Assembly (NCBI RefSeq): GCF_030382115.1
Contig: NZ_JAUDRJ010000003.1
Span: 5,927,049-5,991,048, forward strand
DNA: 64,000 bases
Reading direction: 5' to 3'
DNA from: Nostoc sp. GT001
Lineage (GTDB): Bacteria; Cyanobacteriota; Cyanobacteriia; Cyanobacteriales; Nostocaceae
The position numbers and the translations under genes are program-made. Below the pieces are notes generated by a model. It saw only the letters and a list, made by a program, of their open reading frames with translations, was not told the origin of the DNA and ran no database searches. How positions within the stretch are numbered: position 1 is the first letter of the stretch; every line of letters starts with the position of its first letter. Below are positions 9,163 to 17,640 of this stretch, piece after piece.

Positions 9163-9951
9163 ATGGAAACATACAATCAACGGTCTATTCGCACTATCCA
9201 AGGAGCGAGTAGTCAAGAAACCTTTCAAGATACTGCTTTGGGTTTAGTTTCTACCCGCAGCTTTCCGGCGATCGTTGGGACGGCGGATATGATGCTGAAA
9301 TCAGCGGGAGTTCACCTAGTTGGGTATGAAAAAATTGGTGGTGGTTATTGTACTGCGATCGTCCGTGGTGGAATTGCTGACGTGCGTCTAGCGGTAGAAT
9401 CTGGTGTACAAACAGCTGAACAGTTTGGTCAGTTGGTTTCTAGTTTGGTGATTCCCCGACCTTATCCCAACCTAGATATAGTGCTTCCCATTACAACTCG
9501 TTTCACTAAATTAATGCAAGAGGGCAATTCCAGCCGCCTGAGTAACCAAGCAATTGGTTTGGTCGAAACGCGAGGATTTCCCGCGATGGTAGGAGCATGT
9601 GATGCCATGCTCAAAGCTGCTGATGTTCATTTAGCAGCTTATGAAAAAATTGGTGGGGGTTTGTGTACAGCAATTATTCGGGGTTCCGTAGCCAATGTGG
9701 CGGTAGCAGTAGAAGCGGGAATGTTTGAAGCAGAACGCATTGGAGAATTAAATGCAGTGATGGTAATTCCTCGGCCGCTGGATGAAATGGAGTTAACTTT
9801 GCCATTGGCAAGCTGCTGGATAGAAGAACGCGAACCATTAAACTTGCCAGTGAATATCAAAGAACAAGTTGCGGAAATCGAGGTACTAAGATTACCAGAC
9901 TTAACCAAGTTACCGACAAAAGTTCAAGAAGAATTATGGAATGATGAATGA
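9163..9951 (+). CDS. ccmO: tandem BMC-domain carboxysome shell protein CcmO
   Basis: A 262-residue protein with two BMC domains in tandem, at about 25-110 (LVSTRSFPAIVGTADMM ... GYEKIGGGYCTAIVRGG) and about 125-215 (LVETRGFPAMVGACDAM ... AYEKIGGGLCTAIIRGS). The duplicated domain forms pseudo-hexameric trimers in the shell and is needed for carboxysome formation in Synechococcus. The ATG at 9163 (METYNQ) has GGAG at 9150-9153; an in-frame TTG at 9148 overlaps that site and is rejected. It follows ccmN by 58 bases and closes the operon. A weak hairpin-like ATGATGAT/ATCATCAT region lies after the stop at about 9938-9990. Confidence 0.94.
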   Translation: METYNQRSIRTIQGASSQETFQDTALGLVSTRSFPAIVGTADMMLKSAGVHLVGYEKIGGGYCTAIVRGGIADVRLAVESGVQTAEQFGQLVSSLVIPRPYPNLDIVLPITTRFTKLMQEGNSSRLSNQAIGLVETRGFPAMVGACDAMLKAADVHLAAYEKIGGGLCTAIIRGSVANVAVAVEAGMFEAERIGELNAVMVIPRPLDEMELTLPLASCWIEEREPLNLPVNIKEQVAEIEVLRLPDLTKLPTKVQEELWNDE

Positions 9952-10197
9952 TGATAGATGAATTTTGTCAAATCATCATTCAGCATTCATCGTTTAGATG
10001 GAAGGCATCTTACGCTTTAGCTGTTCTGATAATAGCTTCTTATAACCATAAGTAAAATACCTTTATTTTAATAAAAACAGTAGAGTTTTATCTATGGATA
10101 GAACTCGTAACTTTCTGTGAGCATCACTATATCATTTGCCAGTGTTCAGCAATACTAGTTTTATATCTATTAATCGCTATATACAGGAGAATCACCC

Positions 10198-11124
10198 TTG
10201 AACCAAGCGACGCTGCACCAGTTAAAGGTGTTCGAGGCGGCGGCACGGCACAGTAGCTTTACTCGTGCTGCTGAGGAATTGTTTCTCACCCAACCTACCG
10301 TTTCTATGCAGATCAAGCAACTAACAAAATCGGTAGGGTTGCCATTATTTGAGCAAGTAGGGAAGCGGTTGTATCTGACGGAAGCCGGACGGGAATTATT
10401 TGCCACTTGTCGGCAGATTTTTCACAATATAGCCCAGTACGAAATGAAGGTGGCAGATTTAAAAGGGCTAAAACAGGGACAATTACGTTTGGCAGTGATC
10501 ACAACAGCTAAATATTTTATCCCACGTTTGTTAGGGCCATTTTGCGAACTTTATCCAGGGATTGATATCTCGCTACAAGTCACAAATCACGAACAAATTT
10601 TGGAACGGATGAGTCAAAATTTGGATGACTTATATATTATGAGTCAAATTCCAGACAATATCGATGTGACTTGTGAACCATTTCTAGAAAATCCTTTGAT
10701 AGTCTTTGCGCCGACTAATCATCCTTTATCCAAAGAAAAAAATATTCCTATAGAACGCCTGTCTAACGAACCTTTTATTATGCGGGAACCAGGTTCAGGA
10801 ACTCGTCGTGCCGTCCAAAAGCTCTTTGAAGAACAAGCAGTGACGGTAAAAGTCAAGTTAGAATTGGGAAGTAACGAAGCAATTAAACAAGCGATCGCAG
10901 GTGGTTTAGGAATTTCTGTTTTATCTCGTCATACCTTACTATCAGACGGTTCAGAGTTCAGCATTTTAGACGTGCAACACTTCCCCATTCAGCGGCATTG
11001 GTACATGGTTTACCCATCTGGCAAGCAGCTATCTATCGTCGCTCGTGCCTATTATGAGTATCTACTAGCTGCGGCAAAAAATATTGTTGACCAAAAAGCT
11101 GATACTACTTTTAATACTCTTTAA
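10198..11124 (+). CDS. LysR-family regulator of the CbbR/CmpR/CcmR group
   Basis: A 308-residue LysR-type regulator. The N-terminal winged helix-turn-helix is at about 3-62 (LKVFEAAARHSSFTRAAEEL, then TQPTVSMQIKQL) and the periplasmic-binding-like effector domain at about 90-295. The sequence is of the type that controls inorganic carbon genes in cyanobacteria (CmpR, NdhR/CcmR, RbcR), whose effectors include RuBP, 2-phosphoglycolate and 2-oxoglutarate. Its position beside ccm and ndhF3-ndhD3-cupA fits this, but I cannot tell which member it is. The start is TTG at 10198: AGGAG at 10185-10189 lies 8 bases ahead and no ATG is suitable. Confidence 0.88.
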   Translation: MNQATLHQLKVFEAAARHSSFTRAAEELFLTQPTVSMQIKQLTKSVGLPLFEQVGKRLYLTEAGRELFATCRQIFHNIAQYEMKVADLKGLKQGQLRLAVITTAKYFIPRLLGPFCELYPGIDISLQVTNHEQILERMSQNLDDLYIMSQIPDNIDVTCEPFLENPLIVFAPTNHPLSKEKNIPIERLSNEPFIMREPGSGTRRAVQKLFEEQAVTVKVKLELGSNEAIKQAIAGGLGISVLSRHTLLSDGSEFSILDVQHFPIQRHWYMVYPSGKQLSIVARAYYEYLLAAAKNIVDQKADTTFNTL

Positions 11125-11484
11125 TCTGATAAGGTAAGCGTTCAGGGAGGATACGAATTTAAGAGGGTTTGAGCGACTAAGTATCTAGGAATAAATAAAT
11201 TTATTGTTTGTAGTAAGGACTTTAGTCCTGATAATCCTTGCTCTGAGCGATAAATCGCTCACTACAAACTAGAAGTTTATTTTATATTTCATCATGTCTA
11301 CCTACTTATCAAGCCCTAGAGTAGGAGGAAACAAGCCTAACTCATCTCACTAATTTGCCTGTAACTCTTATTTTCTCGTTATCTCCGTGAACAGTTACCT
11401 TATTTACCTTCAAGTGAAGAACTGGCGTGCTGATATAACTCTATATTTAATGGTAAGTTTTTTCTTAGAGAAAATTTATGCCTT
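11125..11484. repeat. intergenic region with a 64-base palindromic element (11206-11269)
   Basis: No gene is visible between the LysR gene and the convergent pyruvyl transferase gene. The region holds a small element bounded by perfect 9-base inverted ends, GTTTGTAGT at 11206 and ACTACAAAC at 11261. Its interior contains two further hairpins, AGGACTTTAGTCCT and GAGCGATAAATCGCTC. Elements of this form are dispersed in many cyanobacterial genomes; here it may also act as a bidirectional terminator. Confidence 0.75.
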
Positions 11485-12534
11485 TTAAATATTAAAAAGT
11501 TTTTCTAAACCTTCCTTAGATGTCTTAGACTCGTTAAAAATAAATTCCTCTGGTCTTTTATATGTTTGAAAAATATTCATAATCCGGTCTAGAGATAATG
11601 GCTCCATAAAATCTGCTATCCTTTCGGTAGTTAGCATTTCGGTTTTATTAATGTAGTTACTAATCTTTGAAGGATGATTACCAATTCCAATATTAGGAAC
11701 CCCTAATATGTCAGCAAGTATTATAGAGTGCAGACGATTTCCCAAGTGAAAATCCATTTTGCTAAGGATTTCAATAAACTCCTCTGGTTTGTTCCATGAA
11801 TGAATTACACAATTTTGTTCGGGTAAATACTTTTTCAGGAATTTATGAAAGTTATTGTCGTTTTTCTGATCTCCTATATGTGCTGGCAGTAAATGAATGA
11901 CTGAATTAAACTTCTCAATCAATGGCATTAACTGTTCTGCATAAAACTTGCCTCTACCTTCGCCCCACCAATATGTTCCAGAAAAAGATATATTATTTAT
12001 ATTATTGGATATTGTTTTTTTCTTTAGATACTTTTCATAAAAATTTAAATTTAAAAATGCTAGATCACCACCCATACAAAAGTGTTTATTGTATTTAATT
12101 TTTTGTTGGACTACTTGATACGAATCTTTGTCTCTAACATATAAGAAATCTGCATTTTTATATATCTGCGTTACGTTATCTTCTGCTTTAACACCTTCTA
12201 AACCTACGCCTATAAAGCAAAAACGCTTACCCATTAATTTTGATAACAATTGAAGTCTGACTAAATATTTAGGCTTAATGCTGAGGTTTAAGCTACCTCC
12301 TCCCCAAACAATATAGTCACTTTTTAAAATTAACCAAAGCCTGTGTAATCTAGTTAATTTATGAATGCTAAAAATTTGGATTTTACTGTCTGAATTATCA
12401 TAATAATTATTTTGACACATCACGAATACTTGTTCTACAACTTCTTGGGCTTTCCAAAAAGTTGTTAATTGCTTTACAAATATATCATCACCTACATTAC
12501 CCTCACCATAATAACCGATAAGGAAAATATTCAT
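11485..12534 (-). CDS. polysaccharide pyruvyl transferase family protein
   Basis: A 349-residue protein of the polysaccharide pyruvyl transferase family (CsaB/WcaK type), which in known members adds ketal pyruvate from phosphoenolpyruvate to surface glycans. The N-terminus IFLIGYYGEGNVGDDI is the family glycine-rich opening; YIVWGGGSLNL near residue 75 and FHLGNRLHSIILADILGVPNIGI near 265-285 are the other hallmark segments. It stands alone, divergent from the MuiA-like gene. Its base composition is more AT-rich than the ccm genes, a pattern often seen in variable exopolysaccharide genes. Its glycan substrate is unknown. Confidence 0.85.
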   Translation of the reverse strand: MNIFLIGYYGEGNVGDDIFVKQLTTFWKAQEVVEQVFVMCQNNYYDNSDSKIQIFSIHKLTRLHRLWLILKSDYIVWGGGSLNLSIKPKYLVRLQLLSKLMGKRFCFIGVGLEGVKAEDNVTQIYKNADFLYVRDKDSYQVVQQKIKYNKHFCMGGDLAFLNLNFYEKYLKKKTISNNINNISFSGTYWWGEGRGKFYAEQLMPLIEKFNSVIHLLPAHIGDQKNDNNFHKFLKKYLPEQNCVIHSWNKPEEFIEILSKMDFHLGNRLHSIILADILGVPNIGIGNHPSKISNYINKTEMLTTERIADFMEPLSLDRIMNIFQTYKRPEEFIFNESKTSKEGLEKLFNI

Positions 12535-12590
12535 ATTGATACAATTTTAAAGGTTAGTAATTTATTATGACATTGCATTAGTCAAGCAAA

Positions 12591-12612
12591 ATTAAAAATT
12601 TAAATTTTTAAT
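12591..12612. other. 22-base perfect AT palindrome between divergent genes
   Basis: The sequence from 12591 to 12612 equals its own reverse complement (ATTAAAAATTT followed by AAATTTTTAAT). It lies 57 bases from the pyruvyl transferase start and 81 from the MuiA-like start, so it may be a shared operator or cruciform, though AT richness makes chance possible. Confidence 0.5.
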
Positions 12613-12692
12613 GACCTAAAGGGGTTGACGGTTAGACCGAGAAGCATTGACAATTAACCAGCAGAGTTATTATAAATGGGGGAAAACTGGCA

Positions 12693-14321
12693 GTGGTTAA
12701 CCCGGAAATACCGTCTTGGCGCAAAACAGTACAAAGCGAGATTGTAGCTGTTACCGTGTATACTGACAGAGCATTGGTTACACGGCGAGGTGTAGTTGAT
12801 TTAACAGGAATTGAACAGGAATTAGTAATTACCCCAGTGCCAATAACTCTAGAAACTGAGTCTGTCAGGGTTAGCGGTACAGGTACGGTAGGGGTACGCT
12901 TGGTAGGAATTAGTAGCGATCGCATCTACACTACTGAACCTGTAGCGGAGCGAGTAGCACATTTGACTAGGCAAATTCAGCAATTAGAAGCAGAAAAACG
13001 CCACCTCCAAGCTCAGGTGGATGCTTTAGCCTTGCAATCTAGTTTTATTGCAGGCTTACGTGAAAAAACAGAAGAACCCTTTTCACAGAGTTTGTCTCGG
13101 AAAAATCTCAGCCTCAGTGAAACTTTGGATTTCCTCAACTTTCTTGGAAGCCAGTATAGTGAATATGCGATCGCATCTGGAGAGTGCAAAACTCAACAGC
13201 AGGAGTTAGACAAACAACTGCAAGCACTCTACACCTCATTGCAAATAATCCAAACACCCCATCCCAAAGAAAGTTTTAGCTTACTTGTAGCAGTTGAAGT
13301 CGCGGGTGAAGGCGAATTTGAATTAGAGGTGTCTTACATCGTAAATCGCGCTAGCTGGAATCCGCTTTATGACTTACGGTTTAGCACTACCAGCGATATT
13401 GTCCATCTGAGTTACCTTGCAGAAATCACTCAAAGCACTGGCGAAGATTGGATTGGTGCAAATCTCACCCTTTCTACTGCTAAACCAGGATTAGGTACAC
13501 TTCCACCTAAACTTGAACCTTGGTATATTGATGCGCCACGTCCCCAAATGTTACGACGATCTCGACTAGCTGCCCAGCCACCACTGCTGCCTAGTATACC
13601 AGAACCACCTGCTGCTGCCAGAGCGGATTGGGAAGAACAAGACGAAGTTACACAGGATAGTCTTATCCCAGCAGAAACCGTTACAGCAGAAGTATCCAAA
13701 GAAGGTAGTGTAGTTACCTTTAAACTGAATGGTGGTGGTAACATTCCCAGCGATGGCGCACCTCATAAAACTACGATTTTCAATGATGATTATCCTTGTA
13801 GCTTCGATTATGTGGCAATGCCGCGCTTGGTAAGTTTTGCTTATCTACAAGCTAATGTGAAAAATAATCCCAGCGGTGCGACTTTGTTAGCAGGTAAAGC
13901 AAATATTTTCCGCGATAACGTTTTTGTCGGCACTACTGGGTTGGAGAATATTGCACCAGGACAAGAGTTTAAACTGAACTTAGGAATTGACGAAGGTTTA
14001 AAAATTGAGCGCGATTTAGTTGAACGTCTGGTAGATAAAAGATTAATTAGCAACCAGCGCCGGATTACTTATAGTTATCGGTTGATTGTTACTAACTTGC
14101 TAGAGAAAGAAGTAAATCTAAAATTAACCGAACAATTGCCAGTTAGCCGCAACGAGCAAATTAAAGTACGCCTCAGTCGCAGCAACCCACAAATTCAACT
14201 CGGTGAAATGGGAATTTTAGAATGGCTGCTAACTCTTTCACCTCAAGAGCGACGAGATATATATTACCAGTTTAATGTTGAATATCCACCCGACTTAATG
14301 GTAGTTGGGTTAGAAATTTAG
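12693..14321 (+). CDS. MuiA-type DUF4139 domain protein
   Basis: A 542-residue protein matching the 'mucoidy inhibitor MuiA' family: an N-terminal DUF4140 domain (about 15-120, opening VAVTVYTDRALVTRRG-like), a Gln/Leu-rich coiled coil at about 88-110 and 165-185, and a C-terminal DUF4139 beta-rich domain (about 215-540) containing LEVSYIVNRASWNPLYDLR and TGEDWIGANLTLSTAKP. A Pro/Ala-rich insert lies near 295-345. The biochemical role of the family is not established. The start is GTG at 12693, with GGGGGA at 12678-12683; the nearby ATG at 12676 is out of frame. Confidence 0.85.
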   Translation: MVNPEIPSWRKTVQSEIVAVTVYTDRALVTRRGVVDLTGIEQELVITPVPITLETESVRVSGTGTVGVRLVGISSDRIYTTEPVAERVAHLTRQIQQLEAEKRHLQAQVDALALQSSFIAGLREKTEEPFSQSLSRKNLSLSETLDFLNFLGSQYSEYAIASGECKTQQQELDKQLQALYTSLQIIQTPHPKESFSLLVAVEVAGEGEFELEVSYIVNRASWNPLYDLRFSTTSDIVHLSYLAEITQSTGEDWIGANLTLSTAKPGLGTLPPKLEPWYIDAPRPQMLRRSRLAAQPPLLPSIPEPPAAARADWEEQDEVTQDSLIPAETVTAEVSKEGSVVTFKLNGGGNIPSDGAPHKTTIFNDDYPCSFDYVAMPRLVSFAYLQANVKNNPSGATLLAGKANIFRDNVFVGTTGLENIAPGQEFKLNLGIDEGLKIERDLVERLVDKRLISNQRRITYSYRLIVTNLLEKEVNLKLTEQLPVSRNEQIKVRLSRSNPQIQLGEMGILEWLLTLSPQERRDIYYQFNVEYPPDLMVVGLEI

Positions 14322-14509
14322 GGAATCCCAAAAATTGAAGCAGGCAGAAAGAGCAATCAGCTATAGGATTTGGTCGCTCTTGATTTGGAGCCAGCAGCGA
14401 CGAGTTAAGAGACATCCGGTGTTGGCAGACTCGAATCACTTTGCCAGAGTCCGCGATCGCAGATAAGTTAGCTTTATGTCTACCATCAGTCTTATTTTGT
14501 CAAGTCTTA

Positions 14510-14538
14510 TTGACGATTTGTAACAAAACTGTTATATT
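14510..14538 (+). promoter_or_regulatory. sigma70-type promoter of the first psb34 copy
   Basis: TTGACG at 14510-14515 and TATATT at 14533-14538 are separated by exactly 17 bases, a near-consensus housekeeping promoter. It ends 37 bases before the ATG. The same architecture is repeated upstream of the second copy. Confidence 0.8.
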
Positions 14539-14575
14539 TAGTTACATAAGATAACAAAACAAAAAAAAGAAAACT

Positions 14576-14746
14576 ATGTATACCACCACTAACGAAGACG
14601 GCATTCTCAACAACTACGCAGCAGAACCTAAAATGTACTACGCTGAGTACCCAGCAATTTGGGAACAACGTAAATACGTTTTACAGGGTCTTTTTGCGAC
14701 TTTAATCGTCACCGCTTTAGTTTTGGTTGGTTTGAGTGTTAGCTAA
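14576..14746 (+). CDS. psb34: Psb34 / ssl1498-family light-harvesting-like protein, copy 1
   Basis: A 56-residue protein beginning MYTTTNEDGILNNYA, with a single C-terminal transmembrane helix (about 36-55, LQGLFATLIVTALVLVGLSV). It resembles the ssl1498 'light-harvesting-like' family, now called Psb34. That protein binds CP47-containing photosystem II assembly intermediates and competes with high-light-inducible proteins. It has its own promoter and a strong terminator, so it is monocistronic. A second copy encoding the identical protein lies 233 bases downstream. Assignment is by recalled similarity of the N-terminus and topology. Confidence 0.8.
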   Translation: MYTTTNEDGILNNYAAEPKMYYAEYPAIWEQRKYVLQGLFATLIVTALVLVGLSVS

Positions 14747-14800
14747 GATTGTTTGATTTCAGTATCGCTGTATCTCATCGTCATTCATACTTCTCTCTGT

Positions 14801-14828
14801 AACCCCGGTTAGTTTCGCCGGGGTTTTT
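14801..14828 (+). terminator. rho-independent terminator after psb34 copy 1
   Basis: AACCCCGG pairs with CCGGGGTT across a short loop, followed by TTTTTT. It matches the terminator after copy 2 in the GCCGGGGTTTTTTGTGTTTTA core. Confidence 0.9.
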
Positions 14829-14911
14829 TGTGTTTTACGTATCCCAAACGGCAGTAGTATGCTGATAAGTCAGTTTTATAGTTACTATTAGTATTTTTTT
14901 GTCAAGTCATG

Positions 14912-14940
14912 TTGACAGTTTGTAACAAAATTGTTATATT
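14912..14940 (+). promoter_or_regulatory. sigma70-type promoter of the second psb34 copy
   Basis: TTGACA at 14912-14917 and TATATT at 14935-14940 with a 17-base spacer. The -35 is perfect and the -10 has one mismatch. The block from TTTTGTCAAGTC to the ATG is nearly the same as upstream of copy 1. Confidence 0.85.
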
Positions 14941-14979
14941 TATTTACATAAGATAACAAAACAAAGAAAAGAAAAAACT

Positions 14980-15150
14980 ATGTACACCACCACTAACGAA
15001 GACGGCATTCTCAACAACTACGCAGCAGAACCCAAGATGTACTACGCTGAGTACCCAGCAATTTGGGAACAACGTAAATACGTTTTACAGGGTCTTTTTG
15101 CGACTTTAATCGTCACCGCTTTAGTTTTGGTTGGTTTGAGTGTTAGCTAA
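14980..15150 (+). CDS. psb34: Psb34 / ssl1498-family light-harvesting-like protein, copy 2
   Basis: It encodes exactly the same 56 residues as the copy at 14576, with only a few synonymous differences near the 5' end (TAC for TAT, CCC AAG for CCT AAA). Promoter, leader and terminator are also duplicated, so the whole transcription unit of about 400 bases is a tandem duplication. The promoter here is slightly closer to consensus than that of copy 1. Its likely place of action is thylakoid PSII assembly. The purpose of two identical genes is probably dosage, which is inference. Confidence 0.8.
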   Translation: MYTTTNEDGILNNYAAEPKMYYAEYPAIWEQRKYVLQGLFATLIVTALVLVGLSVS

Positions 15151-15205
15151 GATTTTTTGATTTAGGTATCGCTGTATCTCATCGTTAATCTCACTTCTCG
15201 ACTTT

Positions 15206-15233
15206 ACCTCGGCTAAATTAGCCGGGGTTTTTT
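15206..15233 (+). terminator. rho-independent terminator after psb34 copy 2
   Basis: CCTCGGCTAA pairs with TTAGCCGGGG (one wobble), followed by TTTTTT. The 230 bases from here to the Uma2 gene show no gene. Confidence 0.9.
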
Positions 15234-15460
15234 GTGTTTTATGTGTCCCAAACGGCGAGTGTATTATATTGTCAAACAAGTGCGTGAGCGAGTCTTCTCA
15301 CAAAGGCAGACACCAAGCGCGACCAAGCATCACAGTTTTTTGCTGGTATCGCTCAAATCAATAACATATTTTCTCTGCATCTAGCTTTTTTTATTGCTCG
15401 GTCAGCAACAAACCATTGGTCAGCCATAAAATGAAGACAAATCAATAAAAGGGGGTGTTT

Positions 15461-16187
15461 ATGGCAACCCAACTCGGTGAAGCTAAATCTTCAACAGAAC
15501 TGGTAGTATCTTGGGAAGCATTGCCCGCAGATTTTCACTTAAAGGATGAACCAGTGGAAAATACAGGTCAGCCACTATTGGCTGGTGCTTTGCGCGAAAG
15601 CCTTGAGATAAGTGGTTTCATCCAACCGCAGATGTTGATAGCCTCAAATTTTGGACTTTGTGCGACGGTAAACGGACAATTTATTGCTAAAGCACCCGAC
15701 TGGGTTTATGTGCCATCGGTAAATCAGATTTTAGGAGAACGCAAAAGCTATACACCTAATTTAGATGGAGATATTCCAGCAATTGTGATGGAATTTCTAT
15801 CTGACACTGAGGGTGGAGAATACTCTTTTAAACGAACCTATCCACCAGGAAAATGGTTTTTTTTACGAGCAGATTCTTCAAGTCCCAATTTACATAATTT
15901 TTGACCCAAAAGGTGGTTTATTAGAATTTTACCAACTCGAAAACAGGCGCTACGAGTTAAAGCAACCTGATGAAAATGGCCGTCATTGGATTGATTCAAT
16001 GGGTTTATTTCTGGGAACCTGGGAAGGAACAAAAGAAGCCAGAACTGGTTACTGGTTGCGCTGGTGGGATGAGGCAGGTAATTTGTTACTTTGGGCAGTG
16101 GAACAAATTGAAGAGGAACGCCAGCAAAAAGAACGGCTAATTGCCTATTTACAATCTCAAGGTATCGATCCAATTAATTTGCCTTAG
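15461..16187 (+). pseudogene. Uma2-family (DUF820) putative restriction-endonuclease-fold protein, frameshifted
   Basis: Two overlapping frames form one Uma2-type protein of about 241 residues. The upstream frame gives MATQLGEAK ... AIVMEFLSDTEGGEYSFKRT; the downstream frame gives QVPIYIIFDPKGGLLEFYQL and the Glu-rich C-terminal helix. The break is a run of eight T at 15857-15864: with seven, the reading GKWFFYEQILQVPIYIIFDP is continuous and typical of the family. The catalytic-type residues (MEFLS and later IFDP) are on opposite sides of the break. ATG 15461 follows GGGGG and is preferred over GTG 15455. The cause may be true loss, slippage-based switching or assembly error. Uma2 proteins are abundant in cyanobacteria and of unclear function. 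Confidence 0.85.
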
Positions 16188-16465
16188 CATATATGCATAG
16201 GTGTCCGCAGAATGAAACGAATTCTTCGCAGCCAGGCAGTGGTGAGCGAGTCAGTGATTTAGAAAACCTGATTACCCGTAATAGCTACAACCCTTATGCC
16301 TACTAAGGAGTGGGGCATCATGCAGAAATTCAATCACAGGTGAAAAAGCTAATTGCTGAGAAAAAAGCAAGAGAGAAAAAAATAAGCTTTTGCTGAATCA
16401 AAAGCCAGAATTATTCGTCACTTAAACTATCAATTCCCTACTTAATTTCTCCTGGAGGATGATTT

Positions 16466-17248
16466 ATGTCATCACAAATGTTGCGGTTGATAACTTTGGG
16501 CAGTCTTGGCTTATCTTTGTGTCTGGGCAATTCGGCAGCAATGGCGCAATATGATTCTACTGGCGATGGTGTAGTAGTACCAACAGTACCATCAGGTGGC
16601 ACATCAGCACCAGTCCCAATCGACACATCGACAGGTGTACCACCTTCACCCTCTGCTGATGGTACAACTCGGTTTACCTGTCAGACTTATAATGGACAGT
16701 ATACTGTCATGTACCAGCCACAAAGTCAACCAGGACAATTCTTTCCTTGGGCAGCACCTGCGGCTTTAGGTGGCGGTTGGGACGCACAAAAGCGTTGTAC
16801 AGCAATTGCCAGTCGCTTGGAACTTTATCGTCCAGATGGTTTACAAGAACTTCAGACATCCGTAGAAAACAACGAAAATACTGTCTGCGTTACAACTGAA
16901 GCTAATCCAACCTGTAGAATTGTGCTGACAGTCCCCCGTGGAAAAGATCCTGTTGTTATTCGCAATAGCATTTTCCAAAACTTGACTACTGCTGACAGTG
17001 GACAACAGACTATAGCCGTTAACACTTATGGCGATCGCAGTAGTGGAGGCAACGAATTATATAATTTAGGACGCACACTTCTAGGCGGTGGCAATAATCG
17101 GGTTAGTTCATCTAGAAGTGGGATTAATCTGAAACCTTTCCTCGATCGTCAAGATGGTGGTACTGGAAACAATTTGCGGAGTGGAGTAGCAATTCGTCGT
17201 CAGTCTCAACCTAACGGTGTTCGTCTAAGCCCTGGTAAATTCCGGTAA
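16466..17248 (+). CDS. secreted COP23-domain protein
   Basis: A 260-residue protein with a clear signal peptide: LRLITLGSLGLSLCLGNSAAMAQ ends at an AMA-Q cleavage site near residue 27. After a Pro/Ser/Thr-rich linker (28-65) comes a cysteine-containing domain at about 68-175 (FTCQTYNGQYTVMYQP ... WDAQKRCTAIASRLE ... CVTTEANPTCRIVLTV) that resembles the COP23 (circadian oscillating polypeptide) family of cyanobacteria. The C-terminal third is Ser/Gly/Asn-rich. The function is unknown. GGAGG precedes the start by 7 bases, and a strong terminator follows. Confidence 0.8.
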   Translation: MSSQMLRLITLGSLGLSLCLGNSAAMAQYDSTGDGVVVPTVPSGGTSAPVPIDTSTGVPPSPSADGTTRFTCQTYNGQYTVMYQPQSQPGQFFPWAAPAALGGGWDAQKRCTAIASRLELYRPDGLQELQTSVENNENTVCVTTEANPTCRIVLTVPRGKDPVVIRNSIFQNLTTADSGQQTIAVNTYGDRSSGGNELYNLGRTLLGGGNNRVSSSRSGINLKPFLDRQDGGTGNNLRSGVAIRRQSQPNGVRLSPGKFR

Positions 17249-17311
17249 GCAAGAGTGGTTTTTAATACAAAATGACTTTCAAATAAAAAAATATCCAACT
17301 ACTTATTGTGG

Positions 17312-17337
17312 GGCGGACATCTTGTCCGCCTTTTTTT
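17312..17337 (+). terminator. rho-independent terminator after the COP23 gene
   Basis: GGCGGACA-TCT-TGTCCGCC is a perfect 8-base stem with a 3-base loop, followed by seven T. The rest of 17338-17640 is non-coding apart from the Pho-box candidate. Confidence 0.93.
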
Positions 17338-17413
17338 ATGGGCGTCAAATTGCTGCCTCCTGGACTTCTTCGAGATGTCGAGGATCTAAATCCAGCTGTA
17401 TATTATTTATTCT

Positions 17414-17443
17414 TTTAACCTTTTGCTAGCAGTTTCTTAACGT
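17414..17443 (+). promoter_or_regulatory. candidate Pho box upstream of the phosphatase/nuclease genes
   Basis: TTTAACCT (17414), GCTAGCAG (17425) and CTTAACGT (17436) are 8-base units spaced at 11 bases. This is the layout of cyanobacterial PhoB/SphR boxes (PyTTAAPyPy-type units separated by 3 bases). Outer units match well, the middle one poorly. The site lies about 200 bases before the first of three phosphate-scavenging genes. Confidence 0.45.
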
Positions 17444-17640
17444 TGCTGAGATAACTTGAGGTTGTTAAATATGGATTAATATCAGTAAAATCCGTAAATT
17501 TTTTGACTACAAAATAGTTTTTCTTGATAGTGATATTGCGATTGTCAATGTGACTAGATTATGTTTGCAAATTATTACTGAGCATCAGCTTTTCAGGCGA
17601 TTTTCAAACAATACAAAATAAATTGAAGGAGACGTTATTA

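Noticed and set aside
10020..10080. TTA/TAA-rich stretch before the LysR gene as an autoregulatory site
   Set aside because: No clean TTA-N7/8-TAA or T-N11-A palindrome stands out from the AT-rich background.
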